Assembly: GCF_000016645.1 (NCBI RefSeq)
Contig: NC_009441.1
Span: 806,001-870,000, forward strand
DNA from: Flavobacterium johnsoniae UW101
Lineage (GTDB): Bacteria; Bacteroidota; Bacteroidia; Flavobacteriales; Flavobacteriaceae
DNA: 64,000 nt
Direction: 5' to 3'
This document shows, piece by piece, positions 50,193-59,011 of the stretch. The translations under genes and the position numbers were made by a program. How positions within the stretch are numbered: the stretch's first letter is position 1; every line of letters starts with the position of its first letter. The notes beneath the pieces were generated by a model. The model was not told where the DNA came from. It ran no database searches and saw only the letters and a list, made by a program, of their open reading frames with translations.

Positions 50193-52430
50193 TTATTTAA
50201 TTGTGAAGTTAATTTCCTTTTTAATATCTCTAGAAGAAGTTCCTAACTTAATTGTATATTTTCCTGGCTCAACTGTCCATTTTTTAGCAGCAACATCATA
50301 GTAAGCCAATTCTTTTACTGGAACTTTGATTGTTATTTTTTCTGAACCGCCAGCTTTTACATCTGCTTTTTTGAATCCTTTTAATTCTTGTGCCGCACGG
50401 GTAATTTTTGAATCAGATTTTGAAGTATACAACTGAACTACTTCTTTTCCGTCTACTTTTCCAGTGTTTTTAACGTCAACCGTAACTTCAATTACATCGT
50501 TTTGAGCGTAAGAATCTTTATCTGTTTTGGCATTATCAAGTGCGAAAGTTGTGTATGATAATCCGTAACCAAAAGGATATAATGGTGCTACGTTTTTAGT
50601 ATCAAACCAACGGTATCCTATTAAGATTCCTTCAGCATAATTAACCGCTTTGTCTCCAGGGAAACTGTTTGTGGCGTGTGCAGGAGAATCTTTTAGTTGT
50701 TTTGGCATTGTCCAAGGTAATTTCCCTGACGGATTTACTTTTCCTAAAATAACATCAGCCAAAGCATTTCCGCCTTCAGAACCATTGAACCAGCTCCAAA
50801 CTAAAGCTGATGATTTCTGGCTTACTTCATTCAAATCAAACGGAGCGCCGGCAATCATTACTACAATCGTTTTTGGATTTGCCTCTATTACTTTTTTGAT
50901 TAATTCTTCTTGTCCAAATGGCAGGTGTAAATCTCTACGGTCTGAAGCTTCTGTTTCGTAATCACGGTTTGAACCTGCGAAAATAATGGCAACATCAGAT
51001 TTTTTAGCAGCTTCTACAGCTTCCTGAACTTTTGCAGGATCTAATTTGTCAATTGTAACTGGTCCTGTAGAAGTAATATTTCCTAAATTTCCTTTATTTT
51101 TCTCCTCATATTTCTCTAAATATCCTTCAGCATAATTGATTTTAACTGATGAAGGCAATCTGTTTTTAAGACCTTCAAGAGGTGTAACTTCTCTTTTTGT
51201 TTTTACTCCGGCACCAAATCCGCCCAAAGCATTTTTCTTTGTTGCGTTGTTTCCAATTACAGCAATAGATTTAACTCCATCTAATTTTAATGGCAGTGCA
51301 TTGTTTTCGTTTTTTAACAATATAATTGCTTCTGCTGCAATTTTGTAAGCGTCTTGGTAATGCGCTTCGGTAGCGATGCTTCCTTTTGCACGCTCGCCTC
51401 CGCCCATTGCTTTCACTTGAAATAAAACTCTTAAAATACGTTTTACATGAAGATCAATTTCTTTCTCAGAAACTTCTCCAGATTTTACTGCTGCAATTAA
51501 TTTATCGGCTAAGAAAAATTCGTTGAAAGGTTTTGGTGTTCCCATTTCAATATCTAAACCATTTTTCAAAGATTTTGCTGTTGAATGCACCGCAGCCCAA
51601 TCTGAAACTACAACTCCTTTAAATCCCCATTCGTCACGAAGGATTTTATTCAGCATATAATCGTTCTCACATAAATATTCGCCTCTAAATTTGTTATAAG
51701 CGCCCATTATACTATATGCTTTTGCTTCTTTTACAGTAGCTTCAAAAGCGGGAAGATAAATTTCACGAAGTGTACGTTCGTCAATTTGTACATCGACAAA
51801 ATCACGATTTGTTTCCTGATTGTTTGCTGCATAGTGTTTTACACATGCCATTACATCTTTTTCTTGTAAACCAACAACCAAAGGCACAGCTATTTTTTTA
51901 TTTAAAAACGGATCTTCCGACATGTATTCGTACGTTCTTCCTCCAAGCGGTGTTCTTACCATATTGATCGCTGGCGAAAGGAGCATGTCTTTGTCTCTTG
52001 CGCGTAATTCTTCTCCTAAACTGGTTCCGAAAGTATGTGCCATTTCTGCATTCCAAGTTGCTGCTAAAGCACCTCCTGCCGGATAATACGTTGCAAAATC
52101 GTTTGTCCATCCTGCCGGAGCCCAATTGTCTCTTGAAATTTCTTCGCGAACTCCCAATGGCCCATCGGCCATTTTTAATTCTGGAATTCCTAAACGTTTC
52201 ACGCCTGCATTAGCAAACATGCTGTTTCCGTGGAGCATTCCTATTTTTTCTTCTAATGTCATCTGCGAAATCAGTTTGTCAATTTCGGCATCATGATCTG
52301 TACTGATTTCTTTCCCAACGTATTCTTCAGTCTGGCTGGAATTTGAAGCTGAAGTTTGTGTTTCATTTTTACAAGAAGTAAAAAATGCAAAAACCAAAGC
52401 TGCAGAAAGGTATATCATTTTGTTTTTCAT
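50193..52430 (-). CDS. bglX: GH3 family beta-glucosidase
   Basis: This 745-residue lipoprotein (signal FAFFTSCKNE, Cys20) has the GH3 N-terminal barrel with KHYAANNQETNRD and the nucleophile Asp in VVVSDWAAVHS, then the C-terminal sandwich (GAGVKTKREVTPLEG, IFAGSNRDYETEASDRRDL) and a fibronectin-like end. It would release glucose from beta-glucosidic oligosaccharides made by the GH5 enzyme. It starts two bases before the GH5 gene's stop direction, so it is tightly linked. The symbol is by similarity only. Confidence 0.9.
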   Translation of the reverse strand: MKNKMIYLSAALVFAFFTSCKNETQTSASNSSQTEEYVGKEISTDHDAEIDKLISQMTLEEKIGMLHGNSMFANAGVKRLGIPELKMADGPLGVREEISRDNWAPAGWTNDFATYYPAGGALAATWNAEMAHTFGTSLGEELRARDKDMLLSPAINMVRTPLGGRTYEYMSEDPFLNKKIAVPLVVGLQEKDVMACVKHYAANNQETNRDFVDVQIDERTLREIYLPAFEATVKEAKAYSIMGAYNKFRGEYLCENDYMLNKILRDEWGFKGVVVSDWAAVHSTAKSLKNGLDIEMGTPKPFNEFFLADKLIAAVKSGEVSEKEIDLHVKRILRVLFQVKAMGGGERAKGSIATEAHYQDAYKIAAEAIILLKNENNALPLKLDGVKSIAVIGNNATKKNALGGFGAGVKTKREVTPLEGLKNRLPSSVKINYAEGYLEKYEEKNKGNLGNITSTGPVTIDKLDPAKVQEAVEAAKKSDVAIIFAGSNRDYETEASDRRDLHLPFGQEELIKKVIEANPKTIVVMIAGAPFDLNEVSQKSSALVWSWFNGSEGGNALADVILGKVNPSGKLPWTMPKQLKDSPAHATNSFPGDKAVNYAEGILIGYRWFDTKNVAPLYPFGYGLSYTTFALDNAKTDKDSYAQNDVIEVTVDVKNTGKVDGKEVVQLYTSKSDSKITRAAQELKGFKKADVKAGGSEKITIKVPVKELAYYDVAAKKWTVEPGKYTIKLGTSSRDIKKEINFTIK

Positions 52431-52448
52431 AGATAGTTAGGTTCTTTT

Positions 52449-52487
52449 TATTTAAAGATTTGATTCCTGACTCAGAATCTTTAAATA
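52449..52487. repeat. Hairpin upstream of the GH3 gene
   Basis: TATTTAAAGATT (52449-52460) and AATCTTTAAATA (52476-52487) are perfect complements with a 15-base loop, 20 bases upstream of the GH3 start on the minus strand. Confidence 0.6.
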
Positions 52488-52520
52488 CAGTTAATATTAC
52501 TTTTATGTTTGTGGTTTTAA

Positions 52521-54092
52521 TTATTGTTTGATTAAATTCAGCATTACAACATCATTTTCATTGATTTTAAATTCTCTGCTGAAAGTTCCTTTTCCGTCAA
52601 TTGTAATTTTTTCTGTCGAAATAGGCGCGCCGTTATTTTTCTCTTTTATTAAATTTACCTGTTCACGTGTTAACTGACTTGGTTTATTCATCGCCAGATA
52701 ATCTGCGTAAGCGTCATTTACTTTGTAACCCACTTTGTAAATTTCTAAAAGATATTTTCCTTTCTGCATTCCGTCAATCTCCACTTTTACTTTTCCTTTT
52801 TCTTTTGACGGAAGATCTTTTATATAATACGTTTGATTCAACTCTTTATCGCCGGGATGTGTATTGGTAAAATCCCACAATAAAACCTGAACATCTCCTT
52901 TTGCATTTTTAGAAGTCCAAGAAGCTTTATCTGAATTTTGAAGTTCTGTTTCTCCTAATTTATTCAATAAATAATAAGAGAAATAAGCCGGTTTTTTGAT
53001 TCCCTGCGTATTCAATAATCCGAAACCGCCGTGGAAAGGTGTAAATCTTGGTCCTGCTTCTTCAAAAATATCGGTAAAAACCCAATATGACATGGAGTTT
53101 GCCGCATTGCCGACTTGTTTTAATTTCTGTAGAATATAAGCTGCCGAATGATAACTGTCGTGAATTGGATCTGCAGGCGTGTAAGATGAACTCCATTCCG
53201 TATAATGCAATTCAAGATTCGGTTTAGCCGACTCTGCAATCAATTTTCTTGAATTGATAATTTCACCGCTTACACTCCATTCGTCCTGATTTAAAATTGT
53301 TCCCGAAGTTCCGAATTCGTCCAGATATCCATGTTTTACACCATAAGTATGTGTCGAAACAAAATCCATCGGAACATTATTTTTAGTACAGAAATCAATT
53401 GTTTCAGAAACCCAAGCAGAACCTGCTGTTGCCGGTCCGCCGACTTTATATTCTTTGTTTACTGCTTTTACACCACGAGCGGCATAATCGTATAATTTAT
53501 AATATTCTTCCTGAGTACTGCTCCAAAATCCCGGTGATAAATTCGGTTCGTTCCAGACTTCAAAATACCATGTTTTTACTTCTTCATCTCCGTAACGTGC
53601 CGCAAAATGCTGGGTTAAATTTCGAACTAAATCTTCCCATTTTTTATAATCTTTTGGAGGTGTTACGTTGCCGCGCCACCAGAAAATCGTTTCTTTCCCG
53701 CTTGCTAATGCATTGGGCATAAAACCTAATTCTACAAACGGTTTCATTTTCAGACTAACAATATAATCGAACAGAACGTCTACATATTGGTAATTGTATT
53801 CTGGATTTCCTTTTTCGTCTTCGCGATAAACGGCCATATCATCAGACAATAAACCATGAAAACGGATGTATTTAAAATCGCATTCTTTTTTTACCAATGC
53901 CAATTGCTGCTGCCAGTCGGCACGAAGACCTTCATTTGCTCTTCCGGCTCCAATGCATTCCTTGAACATGGTGTTTAATTTTCCTGCTTCTTTTTTATAA
54001 TCAACTTTTATGATTCGATTTTCAGCATTATTGTTTTGTCCAATAATTTGGATTGAATGAATTAAAACCAATACTATTAAAATTCTTTTCAT
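52521..54092 (-). CDS. GH39 family glycoside hydrolase
   Basis: This exported enzyme of 523 residues (signal HSIQIIGQ) is in the GH39 family, which includes beta-xylosidases and related exo-enzymes. The acid/base Glu is in FEVWNEPNLSPGFW (about residue 184) and the nucleophile Glu is in LHYTEWSSSY near residue 287. The C-terminal part is a beta-sandwich. The substrate in this locus is probably a xylose- or arabinose-bearing side chain of hemicellulose; GH39 is not a core member of the standard xyloglucan set, so this is an extension. Confidence 0.9.
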   Translation of the reverse strand: MKRILIVLVLIHSIQIIGQNNNAENRIIKVDYKKEAGKLNTMFKECIGAGRANEGLRADWQQQLALVKKECDFKYIRFHGLLSDDMAVYREDEKGNPEYNYQYVDVLFDYIVSLKMKPFVELGFMPNALASGKETIFWWRGNVTPPKDYKKWEDLVRNLTQHFAARYGDEEVKTWYFEVWNEPNLSPGFWSSTQEEYYKLYDYAARGVKAVNKEYKVGGPATAGSAWVSETIDFCTKNNVPMDFVSTHTYGVKHGYLDEFGTSGTILNQDEWSVSGEIINSRKLIAESAKPNLELHYTEWSSSYTPADPIHDSYHSAAYILQKLKQVGNAANSMSYWVFTDIFEEAGPRFTPFHGGFGLLNTQGIKKPAYFSYYLLNKLGETELQNSDKASWTSKNAKGDVQVLLWDFTNTHPGDKELNQTYYIKDLPSKEKGKVKVEIDGMQKGKYLLEIYKVGYKVNDAYADYLAMNKPSQLTREQVNLIKEKNNGAPISTEKITIDGKGTFSREFKINENDVVMLNLIKQ

Positions 54093-54113
54093 CTGAAAAT
54101 GTGTTGTGTTATT

Positions 54114-54146
54114 AAACCCGACAGGTTTTAAAAACCTGTCGGGTTT
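54114..54146. repeat. Solo copy of the AAACCCGACAGG hairpin
   Basis: AAACCCGACAGGTTT and AACCTGTCGGGTTT form a near-perfect stem. It is the same hairpin that starts each unit of the tandem block at 43380 and sits between the GH97 stop and GH39 start. Confidence 0.8.
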
Positions 54147-54159
54147 GAGAAATTAATAA

Positions 54160-56171
54160 TTATAGCTTTTTAAATCTAACAGCTCCACCGCCGGCACCGC
54201 CTAATTTCAACTGTAATTTATCTGAAGCTTTTACTGTTTTCTTAGAAATTGCTACGGCTTCTGGATTGTGTGTTTGATCTGTTCCTTCGGCATCAACATA
54301 AATTTGTGCTTCATAAGCTGCATTTGGATCAAGGAATGATAATGAAACTTCTACGTTTCTTGGTTTCTCATTTGTTAAAGTTCCTAAATACCAATCAGCG
54401 CTATTTCTGTCTTTTCTTGCTGTTGTGATGTATTCGCCAATTTTTCCTTCTAAGATTTTTGTGTCTTCCCAATCTGTTGGAACGTCTTTTAAGAATTGCA
54501 ACGCTGGTTTTCCTTCGTAATTTTCTGGAAGATCTGCCAACATTTGAATTGGAGAATAAATCGTAACGTACAATGCCAATTGCTGTCCAACTGTTCCCTG
54601 AATTCTTTTTCCTGGATAACCTTGTTTTACCTCAACATCAAAAATCCCAGGTGTAAAATCCATTGGGCCAGAAAGTAATCTTGTAAACGGAATAATACTT
54701 AAATGGTTTGGTGGATTTCCTTCGCTCCAAGCGTTATATTCTTGTCCGCGCGCTGCTTCTCTCGAAACCATGTTTGGGAAAGTTCTTCTTTCTCCTGTAT
54801 CTTTTATTGATTCGTGGTATAAAACTGCTAAATCGTACTGCGCTGCTTTTTCTAAAATGTATCTGAAATAATTTACTCCAAACTGCCCGAAGTGCATTTG
54901 TTTCATATTCAGTTTAGAACCTACGTGACCAATTTTCACGGTATGAATTCCAAGTTTTTTGTATAAAGCAAAACCTTCATCAACTTCTTTTAAGTAATTA
55001 ATTAAGTTTGAACCTGTTTCGTGGTAACCAATTAATTCGATGTTCTTTTTCTTTCCGTATTCAACTACTTTTTCTAAATCGAAATTGTCTGCATTTTTCG
55101 TAAAGCTGAACATGTGCATACGGTTTTCATACCAACCTGGAGTCCAGCCTTTATTCCAGCCTTCGATCAATAAATGATGGAAACCTTCTTTTGCTGTAAA
55201 ATCGATATATTCTTCAGCGTGTTTGGTTGTAGCACCTTGTTTATCGCTTTCCCAGAAAGTATATTTACCAATGTGCATTCCCCACCAGATTCCTAAATAT
55301 TTGTATGGTTTGAAATAGCTGTTTGTATTTTTTAATTTATTTGGTTCGTTTAGGTTTAAAACCAAATAAGAAGTGATCAACTCACCTGGATTTTCTCCAA
55401 TTTGAAGTGTTCTCCAAGAAGAAGTAAAAGTATCCTTTACACGAACTTTTACATCGTCAGGCCAAGGCACTAAATCTGATTTTAGTTCTGTTCCTTTTGT
55501 GTTTACCAAAGTCATGCTTGCGAAATCATACAGGTTTGCTTCGTGGAAACTTAATGCTAATCCGTTTTTGCTTTCAATTGTTAACGGAGTTAAAACCGTA
55601 TCTAAAGTACTTACTGGCGCATCTTTGAAAAGATATTCGTCACGGTTTTCTCTGTTTGCCGGAATCCACCACGCTTTTCCATCTTCTTTTAAGTTAAAAG
55701 TTGTTTTTTCATCCATGATGAAAATACTGTCTTTTACATTTTGTTTTGGATAAACGTATCTAAAAGCAACTCCGTCATCGAAAGCACGAAACTGAATTTG
55801 TAATTTTCTTTTATTTCCTGTTTTTTGTTGTAAATCAACTACCAATTGATTGTAGTGATTTCTAATATTTTTCTTTTCTCCCCAAACTTGTTCCCAAGTT
55901 TCATCAAAAGTTGAAGTTTTTGCTCCTTTTATTTCAAAGTTTGTGCTTAAGTCTTCGTTTCCTTTCAATACAAATCCCATGTCAGATGGAGAAATAACTT
56001 CTGTTTTCCGTGAGAAACAGCATATTTTGGAGCATTTTTTACAAGCTCAAATTTGATTTTATTTTGTCCGTTTGGCGATGCTAATTCATAAGCGTTTTTT
56101 GCTTTCTGACTGTATCCAATCGAAACTGAAAGTAAGAGAGCGGGAAGAATGAGGTGTTTTTTCATGGTCAT
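54160..56171 (-). pseudogene. GH97 family glycoside hydrolase, one-base frameshift near the N-terminus
   Basis: Two overlapping frames make one GH97 enzyme: a signal peptide and N-terminal part (56171 down to about 56004, SPNGQNKIKFEL, KYAVSHGK) and then 606 residues from MGFVLKGNEDLS on. One A is missing in an A-run on the minus strand at 56004-56007; adding it restores VSHGKTEVISPSDMGFV. Catalytic-region motifs IGYHETGSN and LYHESIKDTGERRTF, with Glu in both, resemble the inverting SusB-type branch. It lies between GH39 and GH31. The disruption may be a sequencing error or a genuine loss. Confidence 0.8.
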
Positions 56172-56191
56172 TTTCTTAATTCATTTTTAAT

Positions 56192-56222
56192 AAATCGGGC
56201 GTTGCAAGCTTTCACCCGATTT
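56192..56222. repeat. Hairpin upstream of the GH97 gene
   Basis: AAATCGGG (56192-56199) and CCCGATTT (56215-56222) are perfect complements around a 15-base loop, just upstream of the GH97 start. Confidence 0.55.
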
Positions 56223-56261
56223 AAAAACTAAACAAAAACTTATTTTAATACTGTATAATGA

Positions 56262-56405
56262 TTTTAAACACATAGAAACATAGTTACACCATACTTATAA
56301 AGGCGTTTCACTTATTTAAACAAACATAGCTATGTGTGAAGAAACGAGTTTCTTTTTTGTCTTCTTTTCAAGAATAAAAAAACCTATGTTTCTATGTGTT
56401 TAAAA
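56262..56405. repeat. 144-146-base inverted-repeat element, copy B
   Basis: Perfect 22-base inverted arms (56262-56283 and 56384-56405) contain the words ACACATAG and AAACATAG. The interior has AAAGGCGTTTCACTTATTT, a perfect centre ACATAGCTATGT and GAAACGAGTTTCTTT. The arm differs from copies A and C, but both sides changed together. It lies between GH31 and GH97. Confidence 0.85.
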
Positions 56406-56417
56406 AACTCTCGTAAT

Positions 56418-58817
56418 TTATTTAACCCACTCCGTTTTAAAAGTGGTTTTTCCGTTTAACGGATTTGTAGCTACTTCAAAATTGTTTCCGTTTTTGTTCA
56501 CTTTTATTTCTTGTACTGCGTCACCTTCAGGTAAAAATACTTTAGCTGTTGCCGAAGTGGTTTTGTCGCTTGCGTAAACTTTCAATGTCAATTTGCTCCA
56601 ATCCATATCTTTTGTCGACTGCGCTAAACCGATATGCGGAATTGCAGTTCCGTCTTTTACTAAAACTATGATTGGCACTTCGCCAGCTTTGATTTTATGC
56701 CAACCAGATTGGTACACTTTTTTAGTTTGGTAATCGATCCAAGTGCCTTCTGGAAGATAAACGTCTCTTTCTTCAACCTCTTCAAAAAGTGGTGCAACCA
56801 ACATACTTGATCCAAATAGATATTGATTATCTACTAACCAAGCTCCTGGATCGTTTGGATATTCTACAAAAAGAGCGCGCATCATTGGCAAACCTTTTTG
56901 AGAACTTTCTTTTGCTTGAGCGTAGATATATGGCATTAACTCGTAACGCATATTATCTGCTTTTCTAAATCCTTCTAAGAACTCCTTGCTGTACAACCAA
57001 GGTTCGCGAGGCGGTTCTCCATGGCTTCTTACGTGTGACGTGAACATTCCGAAAGGCGTCCATCTTCTGTAAATATTCTCAGGCGATTTTGTTGCAAATC
57101 CTCCTACATCATGGCTCCAGAAACTGAATCCGCTAAGACCTAATGAAAGTCCGCCGCGTAATTCTGCCGACATCGCTCCGTTTGTTGTTTCAGAATCTCC
57201 TCCCCAATGTAAAGGATAGCGCTGGGATCCTGCCCATGTACTTCTTGCCCAGATTAAAGTGTATCCTTTTTCTTTCTGAGTAATTTCTGCAACTGCTTTG
57301 TTGTAACGTAATGGGTATAAATTGTGCTCATAGAAACCTGTTCTTCCAGAATGGTAAATTCCGTCTGGCGGAGCGGCTTCTCCAAAATCTACTTTGAAAA
57401 CTGCAACGCCTTCATCAAATAACTTTTTCAATTTACCTTGGTACCAAGAAATCGTTTCTGGATTTGAGAAGTCTAAAACAGCATCTTCATAAGGAAGATT
57501 TCCTTTTCTGTCTCTTACTGCTAAGTTTTTATCCATGATTTCTGGAAACAAAGTATTCTTTGGCGTAAAATATGGTAACTGCCAAAGACAAACCTGGAAA
57601 CCATCTTTCTTTAAATCAGACATCATTTTTGTAGCATCTGGGAAACGAGATTTTGCAAACTCATAATTGTTTCTCCAATCTACATCAAACCAACCTGTAT
57701 CAAAATGAATAACATCGGTTGGGATTTTGTATTTACGCAAATCTCTGGCAACGTCTCTCCCTTCTTTTTCTGAGAAATACGTAATACGACTCATCCAGAA
57801 ACCGAATGACCAAAGTGGTGGCATCGCTGCTTTTCCTGTCAGATTTGTGTATTGATCTAAAATATCTTTTGGTTCTCCGATAAAGAAAAACAAATCGGCT
57901 TCGTCATCTCCAATGTACATTTCGTTGGCACTTGAAAAGTATTTTCCGAAGTCAACTGTAATTGGTGTTGAATGGTGCATGAAAACTCCGTAACCACGGC
58001 TGCTCATATAAAACGGAATCGGTTTGTACATTGTTTCATTTTGGATTCCGTTGGCGTCATCCGTCCATAAAACTACTTTTGAACCACGTTTGTTGAATTG
58101 TGTAAATGATTCACCGCAGCCAAATATTTTTTCGTCTGGTTCTAAACTGAAAGCTGCGCCCATACTTCTTGAATAATCGCTGTTTCTGCGAACGTAAGAA
58201 AATGGAAGTGTTGGCGTATAGGTGTTTTTAAAATCAGTATCGTGAAGTGTACTTGTCAGCAATTTTCCTTTTTCATCGTAGATTTTTACGTGCCAAGGTT
58301 TTGTCAAAATTTCAACTCTTCCGTGTTTGCTTGTATAGCTGTGACCTCCTTCAATTTTAGCATATTTCCATAATTCTGGGTGATTTGGCGCAACGCCGTC
58401 AACCAGCATTAAAGACTCTTTTTGTGGATGAAACTGCGGACCAGAAGTAGTTTTGATTCTAACTGTTCTATCTGAAACAAACTGAATTTCGAATGGCAAA
58501 ACAGGAGATTCTGCATATTCTGTTGTTGGAAATTCGTTTGCTTTTTCAACATCTGGTTTCATCATCATGTTGTTGAAAGCCTGACGTGTTTTATAATTGT
58601 ATCTCAGATATTTGATCGTTCCTTTTCCTGTTGCAGGATCAAAAGAAGCCAGTTCGTCTGCGAAATAAAAAGTGTTCAGATAATTCTGAAAATCTTTACT
58701 GATATCTATTGGAGCATTTAATACATCTGCATTTTGGATCTGAGCATTAGCATTTGGAACTGCCAAAAATCCAAACATAAACGCAGAAAGCAATGTGGTT
58801 ATTTTTGAGTTTTTCAT
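56418..58817 (-). CDS. GH31 family alpha-xylosidase
   Basis: This exported enzyme of 799 residues (signal VPNANAQ) is in the GH31 family. The nucleophile Asp lies in AVFKVDFGEAAP, the YicI-like alpha-xylosidase form of the motif, and the acid/base region in RYPLHWGGDSETT. Other landmarks are FGCGESFTQFNKRG and WSFGFWMSRITYF. It would remove alpha-1,6-xylose from xyloglucan oligosaccharides in the periplasm. It is flanked by copies B and C of the inverted-repeat element. Confidence 0.92.
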   Translation of the reverse strand: MKNSKITTLLSAFMFGFLAVPNANAQIQNADVLNAPIDISKDFQNYLNTFYFADELASFDPATGKGTIKYLRYNYKTRQAFNNMMMKPDVEKANEFPTTEYAESPVLPFEIQFVSDRTVRIKTTSGPQFHPQKESLMLVDGVAPNHPELWKYAKIEGGHSYTSKHGRVEILTKPWHVKIYDEKGKLLTSTLHDTDFKNTYTPTLPFSYVRRNSDYSRSMGAAFSLEPDEKIFGCGESFTQFNKRGSKVVLWTDDANGIQNETMYKPIPFYMSSRGYGVFMHHSTPITVDFGKYFSSANEMYIGDDEADLFFFIGEPKDILDQYTNLTGKAAMPPLWSFGFWMSRITYFSEKEGRDVARDLRKYKIPTDVIHFDTGWFDVDWRNNYEFAKSRFPDATKMMSDLKKDGFQVCLWQLPYFTPKNTLFPEIMDKNLAVRDRKGNLPYEDAVLDFSNPETISWYQGKLKKLFDEGVAVFKVDFGEAAPPDGIYHSGRTGFYEHNLYPLRYNKAVAEITQKEKGYTLIWARSTWAGSQRYPLHWGGDSETTNGAMSAELRGGLSLGLSGFSFWSHDVGGFATKSPENIYRRWTPFGMFTSHVRSHGEPPREPWLYSKEFLEGFRKADNMRYELMPYIYAQAKESSQKGLPMMRALFVEYPNDPGAWLVDNQYLFGSSMLVAPLFEEVEERDVYLPEGTWIDYQTKKVYQSGWHKIKAGEVPIIVLVKDGTAIPHIGLAQSTKDMDWSKLTLKVYASDKTTSATAKVFLPEGDAVQEIKVNKNGNNFEVATNPLNGKTTFKTEWVK

Positions 58818-58849
58818 GAGTTAGTTTTATTTTTATATATCTTAAAATC

Positions 58850-58993
58850 TTTTAAACACATAGAATCATAGTTCATCGGAATCTTTAAAAAGGCGTTTCA
58901 CTTGTTTAAACCAACATAGCTATGTGTTAGAAACTAGTTTCTTTTAATTTTCTTTTTCACAAACAAAAAATCTATGATTCTATGTGTTTAAAA
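58850..58993. repeat. 144-146-base inverted-repeat element, copy C
   Basis: Perfect 22-base inverted arms (58850-58871 and 58972-58993) contain the words ACACATAG and AATCATAG. The interior has AAAGGCGTTTCACTTGTTT, the centre ACATAGCTATGT and GAAACTAGTTTCTTT. It lies between GH2 and GH31, only about 2.4 kb from copy B. Confidence 0.85.
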
Positions 58994-59011
58994 TTTAACG
59001 TATTATAATTA

